Notes: a model not told the origin generated them from the sequence alone. A DNA stretch of 56,765 bases from an uncultured Clostridia bacterium (GCA_947304495.1 CAMZBG010000001.1:1-56765), one strand, 5' to 3'; shown: positions 1 through 9,239, counted from the stretch's first letter. Made by a program: numbers and translations.

Positions 1-36
1 AATAATTATATAGAATTAAGAGGAGTGTGATACTAA

Positions 37-357
37 ATGAATAGTGGATTGGTTCCTGCAAATACGAAGAGATCAACTTTGATATTGGGAATGTATAGAC
101 CAGTTCCGGATTTAGTTATATTGGTAAGTGGAACAGCAATAACTATTGCTATGCTTATGATATTCAATAATGCTGGAACACTTATTATGGTCTTATCGAG
201 CATTCCGATGTTACTTGGGGCATTTCTAACAATGCCGTTACCAAATTATCATAATGTTTTATGTGCATTACAAAGTATATTAAGGTTTTTTCAATCAAGA
301 AGAAATTTTATATGGAGAGGTTGGTGTTTGAGAAATGAGTTCAAAGACAGGAAGTAA
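37..357 (+). CDS. PrgI-family type IV secretion membrane protein
   Basis: A 106-residue protein with two closely spaced hydrophobic segments (about residues 26-44 and 47-68) after a short polar amino end that contains the MYRPVPDL stretch. Small two-helix proteins of this kind directly upstream of a VirB4 ATPase are the PrgI/VirB3-like components of Gram-positive type IV secretion machines, where they sit in the cytoplasmic membrane and contact VirB4. A good ribosome site (GAGGAG near 20) precedes the ATG. It overlaps the next gene by 23 bases, so the two are co-translated. Upstream parts of the cluster, such as a VirB6-like channel protein, would lie left of the window. The family call rests on size, topology and context rather than a diagnostic motif. 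Confidence 0.75.
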   Translation: MNSGLVPANTKRSTLILGMYRPVPDLVILVSGTAITIAMLMIFNNAGTLIMVLSSIPMLLGAFLTMPLPNYHNVLCALQSILRFFQSRRNFIWRGWCLRNEFKDRK

Positions 358-880
358 ATATACTGAAGATTGGTTACCAGTTAAAAATATTGTCAATGGT
401 ATGATTGAATTAGATAATAAGATGAAAGTTACTGGTGTAAAGATTAGGCCTAGAAATATCTTTATTTTGGATGATAATTCTAGAAATAATATTATAGCTA
501 TGTTAAGAACATTTTATGATTCAATCGATTTTGAATTTTGGTTAGTGTCAGCTGATAGACCGGTAGATATAGATAATTATCTAGCTACTTTACAGATTCA
601 GTATAATCAAGAAGGAGATCCGCGTATTAAGAAATTAATTAGTCAAGATATAGAGAAAGCTAATAATTTTGTGAGAAATGTTAGTGATACGGAATTCTAT
701 ATATTGTTTAAGGAAAAGAATGTCGATCTTATTCAGAAAAGATTAAGAACATTGATGATGGGATTATCTAATGCTGGGCTTGATTCTGTTCAGACATCAA
801 ATACTGATTTGAGAGTTTTGTTGGATAGTTTTCTAAATGGGGGAATGACTACTGAAAATAAGGTGGTGTTGCCACAATGA
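335..880 (+). CDS. VirB4/TraC amino-terminal-type protein of the T4SS
   Basis: A 181-residue soluble protein with no signal peptide or membrane segment. Its beginning (LPVKNIVNGMIEL followed by GVKIRPRNIFIL) resembles the amino-terminal domain of TraC/VirB4-type conjugation ATPases, and the middle looks like the helix-rich part of that domain, but no nucleotide-binding motif is present. The next gene starts inside its stop codon (ATGA, 877-880) and encodes the ATPase proper. It is therefore either a stand-alone amino-terminal module of a split VirB4 or a separate partner protein. The reading frame is open and well preceded by a ribosome site, so it does not look like a degraded fragment. Confidence 0.65.
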   Translation: MSSKTGSKYTEDWLPVKNIVNGMIELDNKMKVTGVKIRPRNIFILDDNSRNNIIAMLRTFYDSIDFEFWLVSADRPVDIDNYLATLQIQYNQEGDPRIKKLISQDIEKANNFVRNVSDTEFYILFKEKNVDLIQKRLRTLMMGLSNAGLDSVQTSNTDLRVLLDSFLNGGMTTENKVVLPQ

Positions 881-2664
881 ATTTTAAATCACAAATAGCT
901 CCTAAGGGGTTACAATTTAATAAATCAGATTTTATGATTAGTGGTAAGTATGCAACTGTTTTGACAGTTATATCTTATCCTAGAATTGTTGGATCTGGAT
1001 ATTTATCTGATTTGACTAATATACCTGGTGTAAAGGTAGTTATTAAGCATATTCCAGTACCTTCTACAATACTTACAAAGATGCTTAATAAGGAATTAAC
1101 GGAGTTAAGACAGCAATATCAGACTGAAAGAGATAATACGATTATGGAAAGAATCAGACAGGATATTGATTCTTTGGAAACTTTTATTCAACAATATACA
1201 CAATCACAATCTAGAAGTTTTGATTTTCAGATGCATATTATGCTTTTAGCTGATAGTAAAGAAGAGTTAGATAATAAGAAGGCTAATTTAAAAACATATT
1301 TGGACTCATTAGAGATGAGCGCTATTCCTTTGATGTTTGAGCAGGAAAGAGTACTTAAATCTATGTTACCAATATTTGATAAGCAAATAATCGAAGATAG
1401 AATTGGTTCTATTATGCCATCGCCAACGATGGCTACGATGTATCCATTTATTTTTGATAGTTTAAAGGATGATGGATTATCAACATTACTTGGTGTTGAT
1501 TTCTCTGGTGGAGTAGTTTTATTTAATCAATTCTTATATCAAATTAAGAAAGAAAATAATCGTAATAATGCTAATATGATTATTTTGGGTGCATCTGGTA
1601 GTGGTAAATCTACGGCTGCTAAATTATTACTTCGTGCTCATATAAGAAATGGATATCAAATGGTATGTGTCGATCCTGAAGGTGAACTTACGGAAATGAC
1701 CAATAATTATGGTGGTGAAGTAGTTGATTTAGGTAAGGGTGGACAATATGGAATGATTAATCCATTAGAAATAGTTATGGATAGTGATGATGAATTAATC
1801 CATGAAAAGGGTTTAGGATATACGGTACTTACAACAACTATTCAAACTTTAAAGGCATTTATGAAGTATTATTCTCCAAATATTGAAGAAGATGTATTAA
1901 CATTATTTGGTGAATTAGTACTTGAGACATATGCTAGATTTGGTATTGCTTATAATACTGATTTTTCAAATTATAAATCTAAAGATTTTCCAATTATGCA
2001 AGATGTTTATGTTACGGTAACAAGTAAGCTTACTTCAATAACGGAAAAAACACATGAAAGAGATGTATTAGAAAGATTAGAATTAAAATTAAGACCATTG
2101 GTTAAGGAATTACAATATTATTTTAATGGTCATACGACAATAGATGTTACTAATGATTATTTAGTATTCAATATTAAAGATGTAATGAATTCTGATGTAA
2201 ATGTTAGAAATGCATTATTATTTAATGTATTAAAATATGCTTGGAGTTTATGTTTAAATCCAAATAAGAATACAGTTATGTCAGTTGATGAAGCTCACGT
2301 ATTATTAGGTTCTGGAAATGAACTTGGGGCTGAATTCTTAGCTCAAGTTCAAAGAAGAGCAAGAAAATATAATACGGGAACTATTATCATAACACAACAA
2401 CCATCTGATTTCGTTGCTAGTAATATGATTATGCATGGTAAAGCAATATTTGATAATGCTTCATATTATTTAGTAATGGGATTAAGAAAACAAGCTGCTG
2501 AAGATTTGGCTTTGTTGGTTGATTTAAATGATAATGAAAAGGAAAATATTAAGAGATATAGTCAAGGAGAGGCATTGTTTGTGTGCGGTAATAGACGTAT
2601 GCAGATAGATGTAACTTTATCAGATGATGAATTAGAATCATTTGGTTCTGGAGGAGGACTATAG
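877..2664 (+). CDS. VirB4-family type IV secretion ATPase
   Basis: A 595-residue cytoplasmic ATPase that would power substrate transfer or pilus-like assembly. The Walker A motif GASGSGKST lies near residue 238 and a Walker B-like stretch MSVDEAHVLLG near residue 468, followed by the RRARKYNTG and IIITQQPSDF segments typical of VirB4/TraE proteins. The first 200 residues (IAPKGLQFNKSDFMISGKYA) match the usual VirB4 region before the ATPase core. It is ATGA-coupled to the preceding gene and followed after a short gap by a wall hydrolase, which is the standard neighbourhood in Gram-positive conjugative systems. No frameshift is visible. Whether the system moves DNA or protein cannot be told from here. 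Confidence 0.92.
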   Translation: MNFKSQIAPKGLQFNKSDFMISGKYATVLTVISYPRIVGSGYLSDLTNIPGVKVVIKHIPVPSTILTKMLNKELTELRQQYQTERDNTIMERIRQDIDSLETFIQQYTQSQSRSFDFQMHIMLLADSKEELDNKKANLKTYLDSLEMSAIPLMFEQERVLKSMLPIFDKQIIEDRIGSIMPSPTMATMYPFIFDSLKDDGLSTLLGVDFSGGVVLFNQFLYQIKKENNRNNANMIILGASGSGKSTAAKLLLRAHIRNGYQMVCVDPEGELTEMTNNYGGEVVDLGKGGQYGMINPLEIVMDSDDELIHEKGLGYTVLTTTIQTLKAFMKYYSPNIEEDVLTLFGELVLETYARFGIAYNTDFSNYKSKDFPIMQDVYVTVTSKLTSITEKTHERDVLERLELKLRPLVKELQYYFNGHTTIDVTNDYLVFNIKDVMNSDVNVRNALLFNVLKYAWSLCLNPNKNTVMSVDEAHVLLGSGNELGAEFLAQVQRRARKYNTGTIIITQQPSDFVASNMIMHGKAIFDNASYYLVMGLRKQAAEDLALLVDLNDNEKENIKRYSQGEALFVCGNRRMQIDVTLSDDELESFGSGGGL

Positions 2665-2692
2665 ACCAGAAGTAAGTTAGGTGGTGGTATAT

Positions 2693-4477
2693 ATGGATTA
2701 CAATGAGGATTATGAAAATGAAGAACCACAATTGCCAGAAGAGGAATCTGACAACGGGAATAAACCAAAAAGTGCTATGAATAGAGCTGCTGATGCAGCA
2801 ATTGCTTCAAGAAATCCATATGCTATGGCCGCTGGTGCTGCTGCCAAGACGGTAGATAGGGTACGTGAAGGTGTTAGAAATAAAAATAAACGCCCATTAC
2901 CAGGAAATTCAGGTGCTTCTAATCAAAATGAAACTGATGGTAATGGTGGTGAAGCACCTAAACAAAATGGTGGTGGCATAACTTCTGTTATGGCACTTAA
3001 TAACGATGATTCTAAGGAATCTGTAGCAATAAAAATAATGAAGAATCCAATGACAATTAAGATTGCTTTAGTGTTAATTCCAGTTGTTATTGGACTTCTT
3101 TTCATAGTGTATATTATTATGGTTATAACGGGATATGAAGGTATGGATGGAATGGCTATTGATGGCTATTATAATATACAATGTAAAGAAATGACCGTAA
3201 TTTTTACGGATAAAGATAATGGTTATGCAATAACGGGTACTGGTACTTATGATCTAGAGACATATGTGGCAGGGGTTATTGCTGGTGAGGTTGGTTTTTT
3301 TGGAAATCTCGAAGTTGATAAGGCTTTTGCAATAGCGGCTAGAAGTTATGCTTTGTCTAGGGAAAGCAATTGTACAATTGAATCTAGTGATAGATATCAG
3401 GTATTTAGAGAACCTACAGCTGGGGGAACTGATGATTTGGCAATTCAAGCAGCAAATGAAACTAAGGGACAAGTGTTGCTTCGTAATAATCAACTTTTTA
3501 GTACACAGTATGATGCTTTTGCGTGCATTGATAAGGATGAAAATTATTATACAGTTGCTCAAGGAGAACAAAAGATTCCAATTTCATGGGTAGAATCTAA
3601 GATTAATCCACAAAGTGTACCCCATTGGTTTATATGTAATGGAAGAGAAAATTTACAAAATCATCATGGTAATGGTATGAGTCAATATGGTTCATTATAT
3701 TTAGCTGAAGAATTAGAGTATGATTTTAAACAAATATTAAATTCTTATTTGGGTGATGAGGTAACTATTAGTCGTAAGGGATTTATTGGGAATATTGATA
3801 ACTTAGAGATAAAAACGACATTAGATTCTAAACCATTATCGGGCACAGGTATAAGACTAGATCAATTCTTAAGTAGTAATGGTAGTTCTATGGAAGAGTT
3901 AAATGATTATGTTCGTTCAAGTGTTGAATATCAAGGTGTTGGTACTAGAGCTGGAGTAGTTGCAGCTGGGGTATCATTAATTAACTTTTTATATGATGGT
4001 TATAAAGTAAGAATACCATATTGGTATGGTGGAAAATATCAAAAGATTGGAGTAGATCCAACCATTGGTGCCTATGATCCAAGTATGATGACACCTAATG
4101 GAAACGTATATTATTACAGGGGATTTGATTGTAGTGGCTTTGTTAGTTGGGCGCTTAGAAATGGTGGATATATGGTAGAGTATAGAACTACTAACAGGAT
4201 ATTTAATAAATATGGTACTGATTATTGTAATGTAAATGATTCTTCTTGTATAGGACAACCAGGGGATTTGATAGATTCACCAAGATGCCACGTTCAGTTA
4301 ATTGTTCATACGGATGAAGCAAGAGGTAAATATATTATTGCAGAATCTACAGGTAAGTATGGAGTAATAATGCGAGAATGGGGTATGCATCAGGGACACT
4401 GTGGCGGAGCAGAAACTTATATATTACATATGGATGATTTTTATGAAAATAGTGCTAATGTAGATCCGAATTATTAA
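2693..4477 (+). CDS. Membrane-anchored SpoIID plus NlpC/P60 cell-wall hydrolase
   Basis: A bifunctional wall enzyme. Residue numbers here count from the upstream GTG at 2681; the ATG at 2693 fits the ribosome site (AGGTGGTGG) better. A polar, Asn/Gly-rich cytoplasmic region is followed by one membrane segment (about 125-150), a SpoIID-type lytic transglycosylase domain (about 190-360, with YVAGVIAGEVG and HGNGMSQYG), and an NlpC/P60 peptidase domain (about 430-590) with the catalytic cysteine in DCSGFVSW (C484) and a histidine in CHVQLIVH (H537). T4SS clusters normally carry a VirB1-like hydrolase that opens the wall. Use of a SpoIID domain, best known from sporulation, is less usual than the SLT domain plus CHAP or NlpC/P60 pairing. 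Confidence 0.88.
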   Translation: MDYNEDYENEEPQLPEEESDNGNKPKSAMNRAADAAIASRNPYAMAAGAAAKTVDRVREGVRNKNKRPLPGNSGASNQNETDGNGGEAPKQNGGGITSVMALNNDDSKESVAIKIMKNPMTIKIALVLIPVVIGLLFIVYIIMVITGYEGMDGMAIDGYYNIQCKEMTVIFTDKDNGYAITGTGTYDLETYVAGVIAGEVGFFGNLEVDKAFAIAARSYALSRESNCTIESSDRYQVFREPTAGGTDDLAIQAANETKGQVLLRNNQLFSTQYDAFACIDKDENYYTVAQGEQKIPISWVESKINPQSVPHWFICNGRENLQNHHGNGMSQYGSLYLAEELEYDFKQILNSYLGDEVTISRKGFIGNIDNLEIKTTLDSKPLSGTGIRLDQFLSSNGSSMEELNDYVRSSVEYQGVGTRAGVVAAGVSLINFLYDGYKVRIPYWYGGKYQKIGVDPTIGAYDPSMMTPNGNVYYYRGFDCSGFVSWALRNGGYMVEYRTTNRIFNKYGTDYCNVNDSSCIGQPGDLIDSPRCHVQLIVHTDEARGKYIIAESTGKYGVIMREWGMHQGHCGGAETYILHMDDFYENSANVDPNY

Positions 4478-4488
4478 AGGGGTAAAAT

Positions 4489-5214
4489 ATGAAGAAAAGA
4501 TTATTAATTACGATTGTTTTGATATTATTTTTAACTGGATGTAGTTGTGAATATGATTTGACGATTGAAAATGATATATTTAAGGAAGTAGTTAAATTTG
4601 GTAGTAACGATACGAGTGAAGTGTCAAATTTTTCTATGAATTGGAAAATCCCTACTAATAAGGAAGAATATGAATTTGGTTTAGACGAAGAAGCAAATCC
4701 AGAATATAGTAGTAAATTATATGATTATAATTTAAATGGAAATGTTTTGACATTTAATCATGATTTTACGATGAATGCATATATTGATTCATCAGCTGTT
4801 TCTTTATGTTATGATATGTTAAGCGTTACTGAAAGAGGCGATGATTTAATTATATCTACAGGTAAAGAAAATATGTGTTTTACTAATTATCCTACTTTAG
4901 ATAGTTTAAGAGTAAAGATTAAAGTTGATGGGCAAGTAGTTAGTAATAATGCTGATAGTGTAAATGGAAATACATATATATGGAATTTTAGAAAAAATAA
5001 TGCTCTAGATAAAGGAATTAATTTAGTTGTTAGAGAAGTTAATAATGCAAATGAAGGTAGTAGTAGTAATAATTCTAATAACAATAATAATTCAGTTACT
5101 AGAAAAGATGATTATTCATTTTATATCTTTTTTGGTATATTGTTAATTGTAATGCTATCTGTGTATTTTATAGTAAATAAATTTAAGAAAAATAAAGATG
5201 TAATGGATGATTAA
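4489..5214 (+). CDS. Predicted lipoprotein with a carboxy-terminal membrane helix
   Basis: A 241-residue envelope protein. The amino end is a lipoprotein signal with lipobox LTGC (cysteine at residue 18), so it should be lipidated and cut by LspA. The body is an uncharacterised polar domain of about 170 residues. An Asn/Ser-rich linker (near 190-202) leads to a second hydrophobic segment (about 211-230) and a basic tail, so the protein would be held in the membrane at both ends. It starts 11 bases after the wall hydrolase and precedes the coupling-protein gene, so it is probably an accessory part of the secretion system. I do not recognise a family. Confidence 0.7.
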   Translation: MKKRLLITIVLILFLTGCSCEYDLTIENDIFKEVVKFGSNDTSEVSNFSMNWKIPTNKEEYEFGLDEEANPEYSSKLYDYNLNGNVLTFNHDFTMNAYIDSSAVSLCYDMLSVTERGDDLIISTGKENMCFTNYPTLDSLRVKIKVDGQVVSNNADSVNGNTYIWNFRKNNALDKGINLVVREVNNANEGSSSNNSNNNNNSVTRKDDYSFYIFFGILLIVMLSVYFIVNKFKKNKDVMDD

Positions 5215-5227
5215 TCATTCATTTTTC

Positions 5228-5256
5228 TTGCTTGTTTTTTTCATACGTGATATAAT
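5228..5256 (+). promoter_or_regulatory. Sigma-A-type promoter for the coupling-protein gene
   Basis: TTGCTT (5228-5233), 17-base spacer, TATAAT (5251-5256), with an extended -10 TGA just before it. It lies 27 bases upstream of the coupling-protein ATG, so this gene can be transcribed separately from the genes to its left. Confidence 0.7.
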
Positions 5257-5282
5257 CTTATTTATGAGCGAGGTGTATAAAA

Positions 5283-7562
5283 ATGAAATTTAAAGCAGAA
5301 CCTAGAGATGCCTTAATATTTGGAATTTTTTGTATATTTTTGTTATATGTTTGTGCTATTGCGGTGTTGAATGCATCATCACTTGCTAATGAAGGAGTGT
5401 TTTATGGAATTGTTCCTTTTAAAGCGTTTACACCAAAATATATTAGTTCAACATTCGTGTTATTCTTTTTAAGTTTATTAGGTATATTTACAGCCGTTAG
5501 TTCATACTTTTTTGAACGTGAATCTGGTTTTGGATTTAGTTTAGGGGCAAAGAAGAATGATGGATATGCTAGATGGGCTAAAAAGAATGAAATAAAGAAG
5601 CAGTTAAAAGAAGTAGATCCTAAGGCATATACTGCTAACGCTGCTGGAATGGTTGTTATAAATGATGGTAAAACGTTATGGGTAGATGATGGAGAGGCTC
5701 ATAATATTGTAATTGGTGCTACTGGTAGTGGTAAGACACAAGCAGTTGTATTTCCAATGGTTCAAAGTTTGGCTAAAAAAGGTGAGTCAATGATTATTAC
5801 TGACCCTAAAGGTGAAATTTATGAAAATACCGGTACAATGTTAAGAGAACGTGGTTATAATATTATTTTGCTTAATTTCCGTAGTCCACAAAATGGTAAT
5901 GGATGGAATCCAATGGCATTACCATATCAATTGTATAAAGAAGGAAATAATGATAAAGCAATAGAGTTATTGGATGACTTAGCACTTAATGTTTTGTATG
6001 AAGAAAAAAGTGGTAATGCCGATCCATTCTGGGAAAAATCAGCTGCTGATTATTTTACAGGATTAGCTTTAGGTTTGTTTGAAGATGCTACAGAATCACA
6101 AATTAACTTAAATAGTATGAATTTGATGTCTAGTTTAGGTGAAGAAAGATTTGGTGGACCAAATAATAATTATATTAAGGAATACTTTAATATGAAGGAT
6201 CCATCACGTCCTGCGTACGTAAATGCTTCAGGTACTGTTTATTCAGCTGAAGATACTAAACAAGGCGTTTTATCAACATTTAAACAGAAAATTAAATTAT
6301 TTTCATCACGTGATAATCTATCAGAAATGCTATGTCATAGTGATTTTGATATGAAAGAAATTGGTAGACAAAAAACAGCAGTATTTATGATTGTGCAGGA
6401 TGAAAAGAAAACATTACATCCTTTGGCAACAATATTTATTAAACAAGTATATGAAACACTTATCGATGTTGCTCAAGAATCTGGAGGTAAATTACCATAT
6501 AGAACAAACTTTATTTTGGATGAGTTTGCTAATATGCCCCCACTTAAGGATGTAACGACAATGGTTACGGCTGCACGTTCTAGACTTATTAGATTTACTT
6601 TCATTATCCAGAACTATGCTCAGTTGACACAAGTATATGGTAAGGAAAATGCTGAAACAATTAAGGGTAACTGTAATATTACTTATCTTATAAGTAGTGA
6701 ATTACAAGCACTTGAAGAGCTTAGTAAATTATGTGGTGAAAAGAAATCAAAAGATAAAGATAAAACAGCATCTACACCATTAGTAACGGTTAGTGATTTA
6801 CAAAGATTACAACAATATGAAACTATTTCTTTGAGATTGAGAACAATGCCATTTAAGACAAAACTTGTTCCTAATTATCTAATGGATTGGGGTAGAAAAT
6901 ATGAAAAAGCTACTTATCCAAATAGACCTAAACAACAATTAGAATTATTTGATATTAGGGAATATGTTAAGGAACAAAAAAAGAAAAAAATGGAAGAAAT
7001 GATGAAGAATTCAGCTAATAATCCTGCTGGTAGTTCAACTGGAATGGGTTCTATGGGTGGAATGGGAATGGGCCCTATGGGACCAGGACTATCTAGTTCA
7101 ATGTTTGGTTCAAATCCATTTGCTATGGGTAATCCATTTATGAATAGTTCTATGGGTAGTCCAATTGGTGGTCCTACGCCTACACAACCTAAGGGTGGTA
7201 ATTTTAATGTCGATGATTTGGTTAAGAGAATAGATGCTAAAATTGCTGAATTAGAAGAAGAAGAAAGAAAAGAAAAGGAATTAGAGGAAGCAAAAGAGAA
7301 AGAATTAGCGGAGAAGAAGGATGATGTTGTCGATGTTGAAGTAACTCCACATGTGGATGAACCTCAAAAATCGGTAGTAGTTAATATTAATAATCAACCA
7401 AAAGCTCCTGAAAGTCCAGTGATAGAAGAAGATAACGAAAATGAAAAAAGTGATGTAAATGTAACAGTTAATGTTAATACACCACAGGTAGATAATAAAA
7501 CATTGTATAGCGATAACACTGATGATGATAATTTCTTTGATGATTTCTTTAGTGATGAATAG
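5283..7562 (+). CDS. VirD4/TraG-type coupling ATPase
   Basis: A 759-residue type IV coupling protein that recruits substrate to the secretion channel. Two membrane helices lie near residues 9-31 and 58-78. The ATPase domain has Walker A GATGSGKT (near 148) and Walker B FILDEFANMP (near 415), then the TAARSRLIRFTFIIQNYAQL segment characteristic of TraG/VirD4. After about residue 565 comes a non-ATPase tail: a Met/Gly-rich stretch (about 577-645), a charged coiled coil (about 655-690) and an acidic end. The tail is longer than in typical family members and may bind substrate. The gene has its own promoter and a terminator right after the stop. No relaxase is visible in the window. Confidence 0.93.
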   Translation: MKFKAEPRDALIFGIFCIFLLYVCAIAVLNASSLANEGVFYGIVPFKAFTPKYISSTFVLFFLSLLGIFTAVSSYFFERESGFGFSLGAKKNDGYARWAKKNEIKKQLKEVDPKAYTANAAGMVVINDGKTLWVDDGEAHNIVIGATGSGKTQAVVFPMVQSLAKKGESMIITDPKGEIYENTGTMLRERGYNIILLNFRSPQNGNGWNPMALPYQLYKEGNNDKAIELLDDLALNVLYEEKSGNADPFWEKSAADYFTGLALGLFEDATESQINLNSMNLMSSLGEERFGGPNNNYIKEYFNMKDPSRPAYVNASGTVYSAEDTKQGVLSTFKQKIKLFSSRDNLSEMLCHSDFDMKEIGRQKTAVFMIVQDEKKTLHPLATIFIKQVYETLIDVAQESGGKLPYRTNFILDEFANMPPLKDVTTMVTAARSRLIRFTFIIQNYAQLTQVYGKENAETIKGNCNITYLISSELQALEELSKLCGEKKSKDKDKTASTPLVTVSDLQRLQQYETISLRLRTMPFKTKLVPNYLMDWGRKYEKATYPNRPKQQLELFDIREYVKEQKKKKMEEMMKNSANNPAGSSTGMGSMGGMGMGPMGPGLSSSMFGSNPFAMGNPFMNSSMGSPIGGPTPTQPKGGNFNVDDLVKRIDAKIAELEEEERKEKELEEAKEKELAEKKDDVVDVEVTPHVDEPQKSVVVNINNQPKAPESPVIEEDNENEKSDVNVTVNVNTPQVDNKTLYSDNTDDDNFFDDFFSDE

Positions 7563-7588
7563 AGAAGATTTATTAATCTTCTTTTTTT
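7563..7588 (+). terminator. Rho-independent terminator after the coupling-protein gene
   Basis: Eight-base-pair stem AGAAGATT/AATCTTCT with loop TATT, followed by a run of T. It begins at the stop codon of the coupling-protein gene. Confidence 0.85.
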
Positions 7589-7592
7589 ATGT

Positions 7593-7628
7593 AAAAAAAT
7601 ATCCTTAAAATAAGTTATAAGGATATTT
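7593..7628 (-). terminator. Rho-independent terminator of the rluA-like/methyltransferase pair
   Basis: On the minus strand, stem AAATATCCTTA/TAAGGATATTT (7597-7607 with 7618-7628) and a T-run (plus-strand A-run 7593-7599). The stop codon of the pseudouridine synthase gene falls inside the stem. Confidence 0.8.
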
Positions 7629-8279
7629 ATTTGGTAGGGGTATTTCAAAGTGGAGTAACTCTTTGGTAGTAGGGTGATAAAATGATAATTCTTTGGCAAT
7701 TAGGGCAATATCTTCTTTATTATCATTTATGAAATTTTTATTATATTTATGATCACCATATAATGGATAACCTCTACTTGAGAATTGTACTCTTATTTGA
7801 TGATGACGTCCGGTTTGAAGATTAATTTTTACTAGTGATAAATTATCTTTAGATGAAATAAGATCATACGCTAATGTAGATAGTTTTCCATCTTTTGAAT
7901 TACTAATATACGAAGTATTAGTTTTTTCATCTTTTTTTAAATAATCTTCAAATATATCATGCTTTTTAGGAATTCCTTCGACAATAGCGTAGTATGTTTT
8001 ATGAAATTCTTTATTTATAATTTGTTTATTTAATCTTTCGGCAGCTTTGCTGGTTTTAGCAAAGACCATGATACCAGATACAGGTCTATCTAATCTATGG
8101 ACTAGTCCTAAGTAGACATTTCCTGGTTTTTGGTATTTATTTTTTAAATATTCTTTCAACATAGTTAATAAATCTAGATCATTAGATGAATCTTTGCATA
8201 CTGGAGTATTGTTTGGTTTTATGACAACTAGAAGATGATTATCTTCATATAAAATATTATTTTTGGGAAATTCTGCCAT
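7605..8279 (-). CDS. RluA-family RNA pseudouridine synthase
   Basis: About 224 residues; isomerises specific uridines in rRNA or tRNA to pseudouridine. The signature LVHRLDRPVSGIMVFAKTS carries the catalytic aspartate (HRLDR), followed by LQTGRHHQIRVQFSSRGYPLYGDHKY, the conserved core of the RluA/RluC/RluD group. No S4 domain is present, so it belongs to the short single-domain subgroup. ATG at 8279 is chosen over the in-frame GTG at 8288, although neither has a strong ribosome site. It overlaps the end of the upstream methyltransferase gene by 23 bases and probably depends on its translation. The target uridine cannot be predicted. Confidence 0.9.
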   Translation of the reverse strand: MAEFPKNNILYEDNHLLVVIKPNNTPVCKDSSNDLDLLTMLKEYLKNKYQKPGNVYLGLVHRLDRPVSGIMVFAKTSKAAERLNKQIINKEFHKTYYAIVEGIPKKHDIFEDYLKKDEKTNTSYISNSKDGKLSTLAYDLISSKDNLSLVKINLQTGRHHQIRVQFSSRGYPLYGDHKYNKNFINDNKEDIALIAKELSFYHPTTKELLHFEIPLPNKYPYNLF

Positions 8280-9117
8280 ATATACCACAAGGAAGAGTAA
8301 GATTGTTTTCGGTAATAGGTAAACCTATTTCTCCAGTTTCAATATTACTATTTTCGAATGTTAGGGAAAGAATATTTTTTAATGATGTTGGAGATAAGCT
8401 AGTTGTATAAGAGTTTATTAATAGAAAAGAATAATCTTTGTCTAATAATTGTTTGGTTTTATTTAGTAATTCAGCAATATCATCGGCATAATGCCATACT
8501 TCTTTATTTGGGCCTCTACCATAACTTGGTGGATCCATGATAATTGCGTGATAGGTTCGGCCTCTTCTGATTTCACGGTCTAAGAATTTCATAACATCTT
8601 CTTGAATAAATCTAATGGTATTGTGTTCTAAGTGGCATAGTTGCATATTTTCTTTAGCCCAGTCGATAATACTTTTAGAGGAATCAACATGGACAACTTC
8701 TTTGGCGCCAGCACTAGATGCTGCCATGGTAGCACATCCAGTATAAGCAAATAGATTTAGAACACGAAAATCTTTAATGTTAGATGATGATATTTTATCG
8801 ATAATGTAATCCCAATTTGTTGCTTGTTCTGGGAAAATACCTGTATGTTTAAAATTAGTTGGGCTTACTTTAAAGGTTAAATTTTTATATTTTACAGTCC
8901 AAAATGGTGGTAATTTTTTCTTAAATTCCCAATAACCACCACCGGTATTAGAACGGTGATAATAGCCATCCCATTTTTTCCATATAGGATTATCTGTTTT
9001 ATTCCATACGATGGTTGGATCTGGGCGATTTAGAATAAAATTACCCCAACGTTCTAGTTTTTCTTTATTACCTGTTGCAAGGCATTCATAATCTTGCCAA
9101 TTATTACTAATATTCAT
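8257..9117 (-). CDS. Class I SAM-dependent methyltransferase (RlmI/RlmK-like)
   Basis: A 286-residue methyltransferase with a Rossmann core. Motif I is LNLFAYTGCATMAASSAGA (near residues 120-138), followed by VHVDSSK for the adenosyl ribose. The catalytic loop DPPSYGRG (near 196-203) is characteristic of the rRNA methyltransferase group that includes RlmI and RlmK. The PUA domain at the amino end of classical RlmI is not recognisable. A strong ribosome site (AGGAG on the minus strand near 9122-9128) sets the start. It is transcribed with an RNA pseudouridine synthase, which supports an RNA-modification role, but substrate and position are unknown. Confidence 0.85.
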   Translation of the reverse strand: MNISNNWQDYECLATGNKEKLERWGNFILNRPDPTIVWNKTDNPIWKKWDGYYHRSNTGGGYWEFKKKLPPFWTVKYKNLTFKVSPTNFKHTGIFPEQATNWDYIIDKISSSNIKDFRVLNLFAYTGCATMAASSAGAKEVVHVDSSKSIIDWAKENMQLCHLEHNTIRFIQEDVMKFLDREIRRGRTYHAIIMDPPSYGRGPNKEVWHYADDIAELLNKTKQLLDKDYSFLLINSYTTSLSPTSLKNILSLTFENSNIETGEIGLPITENNLTLPCGIYGRISQK

Positions 9118-9182
9118 ATAGTTCTCCTTTACAAAGATAATTTTAACGTAAAAAATAATAAATGTCTAGTATTATTATTTTA

Positions 9183-9211
9183 TTGAAAATAAATATAATA
9201 AATGGTATAAT
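9183..9211 (+). promoter_or_regulatory. Promoter of the pseudopilin-lspA-rluD-rhomboid operon
   Basis: TTGAAA (9183-9188), 17-base spacer, TATAAT (9206-9211). It lies about 29 bases upstream of the pseudopilin ATG in a divergent intergenic region. Confidence 0.75.
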
Positions 9212-9239
9212 TTTATTAGTTTTATGTGGAGGTTATCTT

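Noticed and set aside
4501..5214. The T4SS lipoprotein as a conjugation entry-exclusion or surface-exclusion protein
   Set aside because: Position allows it, but there is no sequence evidence beyond a lipobox and a membrane helix.
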